This document shows, piece after piece, positions 7,727-16,687 of a stretch of DNA of 64,000 nucleotides. A program made the position numbers and the translations under genes. How positions within the stretch are numbered: the stretch's first letter is position 1; each line of letters opens with the position of its first letter. The notes beneath the pieces are model-generated. The model was not told where the DNA came from. It searched no databases and worked only from the letters and a program-made list of their open reading frames with translations. This DNA comes from Achromobacter arsenitoxydans SY8 (lineage in GTDB: Bacteria > Pseudomonadota > Gammaproteobacteria > Burkholderiales > Burkholderiaceae_B): assembly GCF_000236785.1 (NCBI RefSeq), contig NZ_AGUF01000021.1, forward strand, positions 90,483-154,482, written 5' to 3'.

Positions 7727-9709
7727 ATGGCCATCCACGTGCGCATGCTGGGGTCCATGGCGGTCAGCCGGGCAGGCGCCGCGCTGGCGCTGCCGCCGTC
7801 GCGCAAGCTGCGCGCGCTGATCGCGTACCTGGCGCTGGCGCCGCACGCCGTCAATCGCGCGCATTTGTGCGAACTGCTCTGGGACATTCCGAACGATCCG
7901 CGCGGCGAACTGCGCTGGTGCCTCAGCAAGGCGCGCGCGCTGCTGGACGAGCCGGGACGCCGCCGGATCGAGACCGCGCAGGACACGGTGCGGCTGGATC
8001 TTGCCGATTGCCGCGTCGACGTGCTCGAAATCGGGCAGGCCATGCAGCAGGGCATCGACAAGGCCGGCCTGGAGCGGCTGCGCGAATTGGCGGCGCTGTT
8101 TGTGGGCGACTTCCTGGATGGCCTGGAGATCGGCCGCAGCCCGTTCTTCAACAGTTGGCTGACCGCGCAGCGGCGGCGGCTGCGGGCCTGCCATGCGGCC
8201 GTGCTGGAGCATCTGGCTGCGGGTCTGCCCGCGGGTTCCGAGGAACGCTTCGCGTGCCTGGACAAATGGCTTCAGCTGGCGCCTTTCGACCGTCACGTCC
8301 ACGAACGCCTGCTGGATTCGCTGGGAATGCGCGGCCGGTGGCGCGAAGGCGAAGAGCACCTGGCCGCGGCGGTGCGCGCCTTCGAGGCCGAAGGGCTGGA
8401 CTGGCGGCCCCTGCGCGATGCGTGGCGGGATGTCCGGGCCCGGCGGGCGAGCCCGGCGCAAAGCCTGGAATCCGCCGGTCCCGCACAGGCGCCGGCCGCC
8501 ACCGCGGATGTCCCGGAACGGACGGGGCGCGCGTCGATCGCGGTCATGCCGTTTGCCGACCGGTCGACACAGGCGGGCGTGCGCGGAGGGCTGGCGGACG
8601 GCCTGGCCTTCGATGTCATCGCCCGGCTGGCGAAGCTGCGCAGCCTGTTCGTCATCGCGCAGGGCACGGTGTTCGCCCTGGACCAGCGCAGCGTGGGGCC
8701 CGAGGAGGCGGGGCGCACCCTCAACGTGGACTATGTCGTCAGCGGATCGCTGCGGCGGCAGGGGCAGCGCGTCGCCGTCGAGGTCCAGCTGGTCGAATCG
8801 CGAACCGCGCGCATCGTCTGGGCGGATGTCTTCGACCACAAGCTGGACGACGCCTTTCAGGCGCTGGACGAGATCAGCGACCGGATCGTGGCGTCTATCG
8901 AAATCGAGATTGAAGCCGCCGAGCGCAACCGCGCCATCCTGACGCCGCCGAATTCCCTGGACGCGTGGCAGGCCCACCACCGTGGCCTGTGGCACATGTA
9001 CCGGTTCAACCGTACCGACAACGAGCAGGCGCGGCACTTCTTCGAAATGGCGGTGCGGCTGGACCCGACGTTTTCCCGCGCCTACGCGGGGCTGTCCTTC
9101 ACGCACTGGCAGACCGCCTTCCAGCGCTGGGGCGAGCAGGCGCCGGCCATCGACATGGCGTTCGAAACCGCCGGGCAGGGCCTGATCGCCGACGACCGCG
9201 ATCCCGCCGCCCATTGGGCCATGGGCCGGGCGCTGTGGCTGCGCGGCAGCCAGGAACAGTCGCTGACCGAACTGCGCAGCGCGGTGGACCTGAGCCCGAA
9301 CTTCGCACTTGGGCACTACACGCTGGGCTTCGTTAATTGCCAGTCGGGCGACGCCGAGGCGGCCATCGGCTCGTCCGACCATTCGCGCCACCTCAGTCCC
9401 TTCGATCCGCTGCTGTTTGGCATGCTGGCCGTGCGCGCGCTGGCGCTGATGCGCCTGGGCCGGATCGACGAAGCCGCCGGCTGGGCGGTCAAGGCGGCCG
9501 CGCGTCCGAATGCGCACGTGCACATCCTGGCGATCGCCGCCTGCTGCCTGGCGCTGGCCGGCAAACAGGACGAAGCGCTCGGCTTTCTGCCGTTAATCCG
9601 CAAGGCGGCGCCGTCGTACCGCGTGGACGACCTTCTGATGGCGTTCCGGCTGACCCCCGACACCCAGGCGGTATTCCGCGAGGGCGCCAGGCGCATCGGC
9701 ATCGGTTGA
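7727..9709 (+). CDS. SARP/BTAD-like transcriptional regulator with TolB-like and TPR domains
   Basis: 660 residues from the ATG at 7727 (MAIHVRMLG, the usual start of this family; an in-frame ATG 17 codons upstream at 7676 is less likely). Order of domains: winged-helix DNA-binding domain about 1-90 (KLRALIAYLALAP, LLWD, LRWCLSKARALL), bacterial transcriptional activation domain about 95-245, an adenylate-cyclase-associated TolB-like domain from about 268 (SIAVMPFADRS), and TPR repeats about 418-640. No membrane segment or cyclase catalytic domain is seen. It is probably a cytoplasmic activator; the divergent methyltransferase is the nearest candidate target. Confidence 0.8.
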   Translation: MAIHVRMLGSMAVSRAGAALALPPSRKLRALIAYLALAPHAVNRAHLCELLWDIPNDPRGELRWCLSKARALLDEPGRRRIETAQDTVRLDLADCRVDVLEIGQAMQQGIDKAGLERLRELAALFVGDFLDGLEIGRSPFFNSWLTAQRRRLRACHAAVLEHLAAGLPAGSEERFACLDKWLQLAPFDRHVHERLLDSLGMRGRWREGEEHLAAAVRAFEAEGLDWRPLRDAWRDVRARRASPAQSLESAGPAQAPAATADVPERTGRASIAVMPFADRSTQAGVRGGLADGLAFDVIARLAKLRSLFVIAQGTVFALDQRSVGPEEAGRTLNVDYVVSGSLRRQGQRVAVEVQLVESRTARIVWADVFDHKLDDAFQALDEISDRIVASIEIEIEAAERNRAILTPPNSLDAWQAHHRGLWHMYRFNRTDNEQARHFFEMAVRLDPTFSRAYAGLSFTHWQTAFQRWGEQAPAIDMAFETAGQGLIADDRDPAAHWAMGRALWLRGSQEQSLTELRSAVDLSPNFALGHYTLGFVNCQSGDAEAAIGSSDHSRHLSPFDPLLFGMLAVRALALMRLGRIDEAAGWAVKAAARPNAHVHILAIAACCLALAGKQDEALGFLPLIRKAAPSYRVDDLLMAFRLTPDTQAVFREGARRIGIG

Positions 9710-9765
9710 AAGGAAAGGCTGAAGTCAGCCCCGAGCGAGCCCGGTTGCAGAATCTGCTTGCGATA

Positions 9766-9783
9766 TAACTGCCTAGGCAGTTA
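9766..9783. promoter_or_regulatory. MarR-type operator upstream of the regulator gene
   Basis: TAACTGCCTAGGCAGTTA is an 18-bp perfect palindrome 43 bp before the MarR-family start codon. Its core TGCCTAGGCA recurs before the efflux operon at 10315, as expected for a regulator that represses both itself and its target. Confidence 0.8.
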
Positions 9784-9826
9784 ATATTCGGGCATTGATT
9801 TCCGACAGCATTGCGCCAGGCCCGAC

Positions 9827-10282
9827 ATGAGCAACGCAACTCCCTCCGTGCTGGATGAATTCTGCTCCGGCGAACTTGGCTTCATGATTACGTCCGTGCG
9901 CACCGGCATCCACGAGGCGCTGGATCGTGAACTGGCTCCCTTGCAGATCACGGTGCAGCAGTACGTCGTGCTGAACTGCATCGTCAAAGGGTGGGGGCGT
10001 ACGCTCAGCGATCTGTGCCGCGTGCTGGCCTATGACTCCGGCGCCATGACCCGGCTGCTGGATCGCATCGTCGCCAAGGGCTTCATCCGCCGCGTGGAAA
10101 ACGAGGCGGACCGCCGCAGCTCGCTGCTTGAACTGACCGAGCAGGGCCAGGCCGCCTTTCCGCAGGCGCGCCGCGTCACCGAAGTGGCGTTTCGCCGGCT
10201 GCTGGGCGGCTTCTCGGAAGCGGACGCCAGCATGCTGCACGCGCTGCTGTCCCGCATTCTGGTCAATGCGAGATCGGGCTGA
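9827..10282 (+). CDS. MarR-family transcriptional regulator of the efflux operon
   Basis: 151 residues, standard MarR length, with a winged helix-turn-helix at about 45-110 (LSDLCRVLAYDSGAMTRLLDRIVAKGFI and the wing VENEADRRSSLLELT, in pieces). It lies just upstream of and co-directional with the tripartite pump genes, with matching palindromes before both. The likely role is repression relieved by a pump substrate such as a phenolic or drug. Confidence 0.92.
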   Translation: MSNATPSVLDEFCSGELGFMITSVRTGIHEALDRELAPLQITVQQYVVLNCIVKGWGRTLSDLCRVLAYDSGAMTRLLDRIVAKGFIRRVENEADRRSSLLELTEQGQAAFPQARRVTEVAFRRLLGGFSEADASMLHALLSRILVNARSG

Positions 10283-10310
10283 TGCCCGTTCCCGCTTTTT
10301 TTTGATTATT

Positions 10311-10328
10311 TATCTGCCTAGGCATATA
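10311..10328. promoter_or_regulatory. MarR-type operator upstream of the efflux operon
   Basis: The core TGCCTAGGCA (10315-10324) is a perfect 10-bp palindrome, with outer TAT/ATA arms symmetrical except for one mismatched pair. It is followed by a degenerate half copy (GCCTGGGC at 10331-10338). It shares its core with the palindrome at 9766 and sits 28 bp before the outer-membrane factor start. Confidence 0.72.
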
Positions 10329-10355
10329 CAGCCTGGGCATTAAAAAGGCGTCACC

Positions 10356-11846
10356 ATGCAAGTCCCTTCTGGTCCTCTCGCGAAACCCGCCCGCCTGCTG
10401 CGGGGCCTCGGCCTGCCGCTGGCGGCGCTGCTGCTGGCCGGCTGCGCCGGCACCGGCGGCCTGCAGACGCAGGCCCGGCTGGACAGCGCCAACGCGCTGG
10501 CGGCAAGCGCGTCGCTGCAAGAGGCGACCGTAGAGCCCGCCGCCTGGCCGACAGAGGCCTGGTGGCAGACCTTCGGCGATGCGCAGCTGGATGAACTGGT
10601 GCGCGCGGCGCTGGCGGAGCAGCCCAGCCTGCGGGCGGCGGCGGCCCGGGTGCGGCAGGCCGATGCGCTGGCGGGTGTGGCGGGGGCGGCCCTGTCGCCA
10701 CAGGGCAACGTCGCTGCCCGCGCCACGCGCCAGCGCTTCAGCGAAAACAGCACCACGCCTCAGCCGCTGGCGGGCTCCTGGGATTGGACGGCGGATCTGC
10801 AGGCGCGCGTCGGCTACGAAATCGACTTCTGGGGCAAGAACCAGGCCGCGCTGGACGCGGCGCTACAGCGCGCGCAGGCTGCCGAGGTGGACAGGCATGC
10901 GGCGGAATTGATGCTGACGACGTCGCTGGTGCGCGCCTACCTGAAGCTGGACGCCGCCTACCTGTCGCGCGACCTGGCCGAGCAGACGCTGCGCCAGCGC
11001 GAAAGCACGCTGCAGTTGACGCAGCGCCGCGTAGCCGCCCAGTTGGATTCCCGCCTGGACATGAAGCAGGCCGAAGCCGCGCTGCCTGCCACGCGCGAGC
11101 GCATCGCGGCCCTGAACGAACAGATTGCGCTGACGCGCAACCAGGTGGCGGCGCTGGTGGGCCGTGGCCCGGACGCCGGCGTCCAGGTGCGCAGGCCGGC
11201 GTTGCGCGGCGATTACGCGGCGGCCGTTCCCACAACGGTGCCGGCCGACCTGATTGGCCGCCGCCCCGACGTGGTGGCGCAGCGCTGGCGCGTCGAGGCC
11301 GCCAGCCAGGACATCAAGGTCGCCCGCGCGCAGTTCTATCCCAACGTCAGCCTGACCGCGTTCGCCGGGCTGCAAAGCCTGGGCCTGTCGGATCTGCTGA
11401 ACGCGGGCAGCCGTGTGTTGGGCGTCGGCCCGGCGATCACCTTGCCGGTCTTTGACGGCGGGCGCCTGCGCGGCAACCTGGGCGCGCGCCAGGCCGAATA
11501 CGACGCGGCGGTGGAGCAATACAACGGCACGCTGGTCGCCGCGCTGCACGACGTCGTGGACCAGATCGTGTCGCTGCGCTGGCAGGCCGAACGCGCCAGC
11601 GAGCAGCGCGAGGCCCTGCGGCTGACGCAAGAAGCGTATGACATGGCCACCGCCCGCTACCGCAATGGGGTGGGCAGCTATCTGCAGGTGCTGTCCGCTG
11701 AAGGACAGGTGCTGCAGCAGAAACAGCTGCTGATCGAGCTGGACACGCGTCGCCGCGCCCTGCACCTGGAGTTGATCCGGGCGCTGGGCGGCGGCTACGC
11801 GCCCGAAGCCGCGCTTGCGGCGCAGCCGGCCGGGAGCGTCTCGTGA
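10356..11846 (+). CDS. Efflux outer-membrane factor, NodT/OprM-type lipoprotein
   Basis: 496 residues. The signal peptide ends in a lipobox, LLLAGC, with the lipidated Cys at residue 30. Two TolC-like coiled-coil and beta-barrel repeats follow (for example WWQTFGDAQLDELV, GRRPDVVAQRWRVEAASQDI, LPVFDGGRLRGNL). It forms the outer-membrane channel for the adaptor and MFS pump encoded next, and its stop overlaps the adaptor's GTG start. Confidence 0.93.
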   Translation: MQVPSGPLAKPARLLRGLGLPLAALLLAGCAGTGGLQTQARLDSANALAASASLQEATVEPAAWPTEAWWQTFGDAQLDELVRAALAEQPSLRAAAARVRQADALAGVAGAALSPQGNVAARATRQRFSENSTTPQPLAGSWDWTADLQARVGYEIDFWGKNQAALDAALQRAQAAEVDRHAAELMLTTSLVRAYLKLDAAYLSRDLAEQTLRQRESTLQLTQRRVAAQLDSRLDMKQAEAALPATRERIAALNEQIALTRNQVAALVGRGPDAGVQVRRPALRGDYAAAVPTTVPADLIGRRPDVVAQRWRVEAASQDIKVARAQFYPNVSLTAFAGLQSLGLSDLLNAGSRVLGVGPAITLPVFDGGRLRGNLGARQAEYDAAVEQYNGTLVAALHDVVDQIVSLRWQAERASEQREALRLTQEAYDMATARYRNGVGSYLQVLSAEGQVLQQKQLLIELDTRRRALHLELIRALGGGYAPEAALAAQPAGSVS

Positions 11847-13081
11847 ACCTGTCCGGCCCCGCCCGATCCCCGTCCGCCCGAACTTCTACAGAATCCTCAC
11901 CGCAAGCCATGAAGACCGAATCCGCCGCCGCCAACCCGCCCTCCACCCAAACCCGGCCGCGCGGCGGGCTGGCGCGCAAGGCCGCCGCCGGCGCTGCGGC
12001 CATCCTGGCCGTAGCGATGCTGGCAGGCGCCTACTCGGCGTACGCCGACGGCCGCTGGGTATCGACCGAAGACGCCTACGTAGAAGGCAATGTGGTGCAA
12101 GTGACTCCGCAGGTCGGCGGCGTGGTGACGGCGATCCGCGCCGACAACACCGATGTGGTCGAGGCCGGCGCGCTGCTGGTGGAGATGAACGGCGTGGACG
12201 CGGTGCTGGCGCTGGACGCGGCCCGCGCGCAACTGGCGCGCACCGTGCGCCAGGTGCGCGGCCAGTTCGCGATGGCCGGCCAGGACGGCGCCAATGTGGA
12301 ACTGCGCAAGGTCGACCTGGCGCGCGCCCAGGAAGATGTGGCGCGCCGTTCGGCGCTGGCGAAGATCGGCGCCATCCCCGGCGAGGAGCTGGTCCACGCG
12401 CAGCAGGCGGTGCGCACCGCGCGCGCCGCGCTGAACGCCGCCAGCGAGCAGCTCAAGCGCAACCATGCGCTGATCGACGGCACCACGGTCGAATCCCATC
12501 CGGATGTGCAGGCCGCCGCCGTGCAGCTGCGCAACGCCAGCGTGGCGCTGGCCCGCACGCGGGTCCCGGCGCCCGTGGGCGGCGTCGTCACGAAGCGCAG
12601 CGTGCAGGTCGGGCAGCGCGTGGCGGCGGGCGCGCCGCTGATGTCGGTGGTGCCGCTGGATCATCTGTGGGTCACGGCCAACCTGAAGGAATCGCAGCTG
12701 CGCAACGTGCGCATCGGCCAGCCCGTCCGGCTGACGACCGACCTGTACGGAAGCGGCGTGGTGTATCACGGCCGCGTGCTGGGCCAGGACGCCGGCACCG
12801 GCAGCGCTTTTTCGCTGCTGCCGGCGCAGAACGCCACCGGCAACTGGATCAAGGTGGTGCAGCGCGTGCCCGTTCGGATCGAACTCGACCCGGCGGAGGT
12901 GGCCGCCCAGCCGCTGCAGCTGGGCCTGTCGATGCGGGTGGAGGTGGACACCGAAGCGCGCGAAGGCAAGCGCCTGGTCGCGGCGGCAGGGCAGGCGCAG
13001 GCCTACACGACGGCGGTGTACGCCGACGAACTGGCCGAAGCCGACGTGCAGGTGCGCGCGATCATCGACGCGAATCTCTGA
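11843..13081 (+). CDS. HlyD/EmrA-type membrane fusion protein of the MFS efflux pump
   Basis: 412 residues from a GTG that overlaps the preceding stop (GTGA) and has GGGAG about 6 bases upstream; an ATG at 11909 is a less well supported start. One N-terminal membrane helix (about residues 46-66) is followed by the biotinyl-lipoyl and barrel regions: STEDAYVEGNVVQVTPQVGG, a coiled-coil hairpin, and RVPAPVGGVVTKRSVQVGQRV split around residue 240. It bridges the inner-membrane pump and the outer-membrane factor. Confidence 0.93.
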   Translation: MNLSGPARSPSARTSTESSPQAMKTESAAANPPSTQTRPRGGLARKAAAGAAAILAVAMLAGAYSAYADGRWVSTEDAYVEGNVVQVTPQVGGVVTAIRADNTDVVEAGALLVEMNGVDAVLALDAARAQLARTVRQVRGQFAMAGQDGANVELRKVDLARAQEDVARRSALAKIGAIPGEELVHAQQAVRTARAALNAASEQLKRNHALIDGTTVESHPDVQAAAVQLRNASVALARTRVPAPVGGVVTKRSVQVGQRVAAGAPLMSVVPLDHLWVTANLKESQLRNVRIGQPVRLTTDLYGSGVVYHGRVLGQDAGTGSAFSLLPAQNATGNWIKVVQRVPVRIELDPAEVAAQPLQLGLSMRVEVDTEAREGKRLVAAAGQAQAYTTAVYADELAEADVQVRAIIDANL

Positions 13082-13088
13082 CCCGGCC

Positions 13089-14615
13089 ATGTCCCAGCCC
13101 AAGCCTCCGGTCGCGCTCCTGCTGGTCATCGGCGCGCTCACTTTCATCGACTTCCTGCAGAACGGCATGGCCACGTTCGGCGCCGCGCCCATCATGGGCG
13201 AGATCGGCGCCAGTCCCGAGGAATACACCACCATCGCGGTGATCTACGCCTGCGTGGCGGTGGTGATGATCGCCCTGCAGGGCTGGCTGGTGCATCGCCT
13301 GGGTTTGCGGCGCTACCTGCTGGCGTCGCTGGCCGCGGCGGGCGCCGGCGCGGCGGTGTGCGCCGTGTCGCACGATGCGGCGGGGTTCCTGCTGGGGCGG
13401 GTGGCAATGGCGATCGGATGTGCGGCGATGCTCACGTCGTCGCGGCTGACGGTCAACCTGATTCCGCCGGGCCCGGCGCGGTTCCATGGCATCAAGGCGC
13501 TGGCTACGGGGCTGTGCACGGGCACGGCGCTGGCGCCGTGGCTCGCGTCTGTTGCCGTGGACCATGACGGCTGGCCATTGATGTTCTGGCTGGTGGCGGT
13601 GTTGTCGCTGCTGGCCATGATACCGGTGGCGCGCTCGATGCCGGGGCGGGAGGGCGGGGCGACCGTCGCGGGGCAGGCGCGTCTTTTGCCGATCGCCGCG
13701 CTGGGGCTGGGCAGTTTCCTGCTGCTGCATGCCTTGCAGCGGTCTTATTACGACTTTTTCAGCGAGCGCTGGCTACTGCTGCTGTACGCCGTGGGCGGGC
13801 TGGCCGGTCTGGCCTGCTTCGTGCGGTCGGAAACGCGCAACGGCGCGCCGCTGCTGAATCTGGGCGGCATGAAAGAGGCGCGCTTCTTGAGCGGTCTGGC
13901 GCTCTTCATGCTGTGCTACCTGATGCTGGGCGCCAACGGCTATCTGGTGCCGGTGATGCTGCAGCGCGCGCTTGGACACAGCTGGTCCACGGCGGGCGAG
14001 TTCCTCGCGATGGGGCTGGGCGCCGGCGTGCTGACCTTTGCCGTGATGTCGCAGTTGCTGCCGCGCTGGCCGTCGCCGCGCAAGTTCTTCGTGGCCGGGT
14101 TCCTGGCGCTGGCTGCATTCGGCGTGCTGATGTCGCGCCTGACGCCGACCGCCAACCTGTGGACCGACGTCTTCCCCGCGCTGGCCTGCTATGGCGTGTT
14201 CATCATGATCATCATGCCGACGACCGCCATGCACACCTTCACGGGTCTGACCCGGGATCCGGCCGTCTTCGCGCACGCGCAGCAGGTCAAGAACATGCTG
14301 GCGCAGATCGGGCAGGCGCTGGGCATCATGGTGGCGACGGTGGGCCAGCAGTGGTTCGCGTCCCGGCATTACGACGCGCTGCAAAGCGGCGTCGCCACCG
14401 GCAACGCGCGCTTTGAGGCGGTGTTGAACCAATTGACCCAGTACTTCTCGACGGTGGCCGATCCGGCCCTGGCGCAGCAGATGGCCACGGCCCAGATCGC
14501 GCAGATGGTCACCCAGCAATCGGCGCTGCTGGCCAATCTGGATCACTTCCGCGTGCTGGCGGCGGTGGCGCTGGCCGGCGTCGTGGTCAGCCTGGCGCAG
14601 CGGGTCTTCCGCTAG
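13089..14615 (+). CDS. MFS drug transporter, EmrB/QacA (DHA2) type
   Basis: 508 residues with about 14 predicted membrane helices, the DHA2 topology, and a motif-A-like GWLVHRLGLRRYL after helix 2. It starts 7 bp after the adaptor stop and completes the marR-OMF-emrA-emrB arrangement. It is a proton-driven exporter of hydrophobic or aromatic compounds; the substrate range cannot be deduced. Confidence 0.92.
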   Translation: MSQPKPPVALLLVIGALTFIDFLQNGMATFGAAPIMGEIGASPEEYTTIAVIYACVAVVMIALQGWLVHRLGLRRYLLASLAAAGAGAAVCAVSHDAAGFLLGRVAMAIGCAAMLTSSRLTVNLIPPGPARFHGIKALATGLCTGTALAPWLASVAVDHDGWPLMFWLVAVLSLLAMIPVARSMPGREGGATVAGQARLLPIAALGLGSFLLLHALQRSYYDFFSERWLLLLYAVGGLAGLACFVRSETRNGAPLLNLGGMKEARFLSGLALFMLCYLMLGANGYLVPVMLQRALGHSWSTAGEFLAMGLGAGVLTFAVMSQLLPRWPSPRKFFVAGFLALAAFGVLMSRLTPTANLWTDVFPALACYGVFIMIIMPTTAMHTFTGLTRDPAVFAHAQQVKNMLAQIGQALGIMVATVGQQWFASRHYDALQSGVATGNARFEAVLNQLTQYFSTVADPALAQQMATAQIAQMVTQQSALLANLDHFRVLAAVALAGVVVSLAQRVFR

Positions 14616-14621
14616 GGAAGA

Positions 14622-15884
14622 TCAATTGCCGGCCAGCTGGCCGATCACCTGCCGGGCCACGTCCGACAGCGACAGGCCGCCGTCCATTGCGGCGCGTTGC
14701 AGGCGCTCGTGCGCGGCTTGCTCGGTCAGCCCGTACTGGCTGATCAGCAGCAATTTGGCGCGGTCGATGCGCTTTTTCTCTTCCAGCGCGCCGCGCATGC
14801 TGCCCAGCGCATCGTCTGCGCGCTGCATGCGCAGCGCCTGCTCGCGCATCATGTCCAGGATAGACCGCTCCATCTCGCTGCCCACGCCGTCGGGGGGCGG
14901 CGCATCCAGCAGGCGGCTCTGCACGCTGAACACCATGCTTGGCGCGCGGCCGCTGGCGTGATCGGTGTAGCGGCTGAGCAGCAGCCGCCGGTCGTCCAGT
15001 TCCTGGCGGGTTTCGGCGATGCGCCGTTCGCATTGCTGCGCCAGCGCCTGGGCCAGCAGGCTTTCGACATCGCGCATGGCGTCCATGCGCGTGGTGCAGA
15101 GGTCAAACCACAACTCGGCCAGCGCGCTGTCCACGCGCTGGGCGCTGGCCGTGCGCTGCGCCATTTCGCGCATGCGCTGCACGGGCTGGCCATGTTGCTG
15201 GATGCGTTCCCAGCATTGCAGCGCTTCGCCGTCGGCGTATTGGGCGTAGATGTCGAAGCTGCGTTCCTGGTTGGCCGCCAGACCCAGCATGCGCGCCTTC
15301 TGGGCGTCGGTGAAAAAGCCGGCCGTAAACCCCATGACGCCGCAAGCGCGTTCCTGGCCGCTCAGTTCCTTGCCCTGCATGAAGTTCAGCAGGGCCACCA
15401 GGATGCGGGTGACGCCCGGATCCAGCGCAGAGTCCGCGGCTTCGAAGACCACGGCCAGCAGGCTGCCGATCAACTGGGTGTAGCGGGCGTCCGCGTCTTC
15501 CGCGGGCATGGACCGGTCTTGCACCTGGCGGCGCAGGCCGGGCAGCTCGTCCAGGCGGAACAGCGCGAAGGCGATGCAATTGAGCATGCGCGCCTTGCCG
15601 CTGGCGTGCGTGGTGTCGGCGGCCAGACCGTCCAGGAAGCGCCGCGCGTCCATTTCGACGGCGGACGCTTCGTCGCTCAGGTTGGCCAGCACGGGCAGCA
15701 GGCGTTCTTGCTGGCTGCACAGCGTCAGGTTGGAATAGCCGCGTTCCTTTTGCAGCGCATGCACCAGCGCGCTGACGCGCACCACCAGCCCGCAGGTGCT
15801 GGCCAAGGCCTCCAGGCCATGGAGTTCGCTGCGCCGGGCGGCAAGCAGAAAGCGCAACGGGGGCGGCATGTGGCGTTCGGCCAT
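14622..15884 (-). CDS. nasR: Nitrate/nitrite-sensing ANTAR antiterminator (NasR type)
   Basis: 420 residues. Residues about 30-285 form a NIT (nitrate- and nitrite-sensing) helical domain, including LVHALQKERGYSN near 41-53, which is typical of NIT proteins. The C-terminal 60 residues are an ANTAR RNA-binding domain (IDRAKLLLISQYGLTEQAAHERL in pieces, with KK preceding and LSLSDVARQVI following). In the Klebsiella system NasR binds the leader RNA of the nas operon and prevents termination. Here it is the last gene of the nitrite operon, whose leader carries a matching terminator at 22273-22301, so an autoregulatory feed-forward loop is likely. Confidence 0.85.
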   Translation of the reverse strand: MAERHMPPPLRFLLAARRSELHGLEALASTCGLVVRVSALVHALQKERGYSNLTLCSQQERLLPVLANLSDEASAVEMDARRFLDGLAADTTHASGKARMLNCIAFALFRLDELPGLRRQVQDRSMPAEDADARYTQLIGSLLAVVFEAADSALDPGVTRILVALLNFMQGKELSGQERACGVMGFTAGFFTDAQKARMLGLAANQERSFDIYAQYADGEALQCWERIQQHGQPVQRMREMAQRTASAQRVDSALAELWFDLCTTRMDAMRDVESLLAQALAQQCERRIAETRQELDDRRLLLSRYTDHASGRAPSMVFSVQSRLLDAPPPDGVGSEMERSILDMMREQALRMQRADDALGSMRGALEEKKRIDRAKLLLISQYGLTEQAAHERLQRAAMDGGLSLSDVARQVIGQLAGN

Positions 15885-15897
15885 GGGACTTCCGGAT

Positions 15898-16671
15898 TCA
15901 GGCGCTGCGGCGCAGTTCGGGTTCAGACAGGTGAGGCATGGGCGCGTCCGCAGCGCCGTACATCTGGCAGGCGGCGACGTCGCCGATGACCAGTACGGCC
16001 GGGCTGCGCAGCCCGAAGGCGGCCGCGTCGCACGCCATGGCGGCCAGCGTGGAGCGGCATTCGCGCTGATCGGACAGGGAGGCGCGTTCGATCATCGCCA
16101 CGGGCGTGTCGGCGGCCATGCCGGCCGCCAGCAATTGGCTGCTCATGTCCTGCAATTTCGCCACTCCCATATAGACCACCAGCGTCGTGCGGCTGCGCGC
16201 CAGGCCCGCCCAGTCCGGCGTCGTGCCGTCCTGGGAATGGGCGGTGATCAGTGTAACGCCCTGGGCCATGCCGCGATGCGTCAAGGGGATGCCGCAGGAC
16301 GTCGCGGCGGCGAGCCCGGCGGTGATGCCGTTGACGATTTCGCAGGCGACGCCATGGCTGCCCAGCCAAAGCGCTTCCTCGCCGCCGCGGCCGAAGATGC
16401 AGGGGTCGCCGCCTTTCAGGCGCGCCACCCGCAAGCCCTGGCGGGCGTAGCGCAGCATCAGGCGCTGGATGAATGCCTGCGGTGTCGAACGGCAGCCGCC
16501 GCGCTTTCCGACATACACAAGGCGCGCCTGCGGGCAGTAGTCCAGGACTTGGGGATTCACCAGGTCGTCGACCAGGACGACATCGGCCTGGCCCAGCGCC
16601 TTGACCGCTTTGAGCGTCAGCAGCTCGGGATCGCCGGGGCCTGCGCCAATCAGCCAGACGGTGGGTTTCAT
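15898..16671 (-). CDS. cobA: Uroporphyrinogen-III C-methyltransferase (siroheme synthesis)
   Basis: 257 residues, a single-domain SUMT. Signature 1, LIGAGPGDPELLTLKA, is at 7-22 and signature 2, RLKGGDPCIFGRGGEE, near 84-99. It makes precorrin-2 from uroporphyrinogen III with two SAM molecules, the first step toward the siroheme needed by NirB. It lacks the CysG dehydrogenase/chelatase half, so another enzyme must complete siroheme. It lies 13 bp before nasR and 16 bp after the kinase gene in the operon. Confidence 0.93.
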   Translation of the reverse strand: MKPTVWLIGAGPGDPELLTLKAVKALGQADVVLVDDLVNPQVLDYCPQARLVYVGKRGGCRSTPQAFIQRLMLRYARQGLRVARLKGGDPCIFGRGGEEALWLGSHGVACEIVNGITAGLAAATSCGIPLTHRGMAQGVTLITAHSQDGTTPDWAGLARSRTTLVVYMGVAKLQDMSSQLLAAGMAADTPVAMIERASLSDQRECRSTLAAMACDAAAFGLRSPAVLVIGDVAACQMYGAADAPMPHLSEPELRRSA

Positions 16672-16687
16672 GTTTGGGCTCCGGGTG

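Noticed and set aside
7658-9523. A 621-codon minus-strand frame opposite the SARP/BTAD-like regulator
   Set aside because: No recognisable domain and typical GC-rich antisense composition; the plus-strand gene has clear domains and codon bias.
7727-9709. Adenylate/guanylate cyclase
   Set aside because: Only the TolB-like region associated with such proteins is present; no cyclase catalytic domain is seen.
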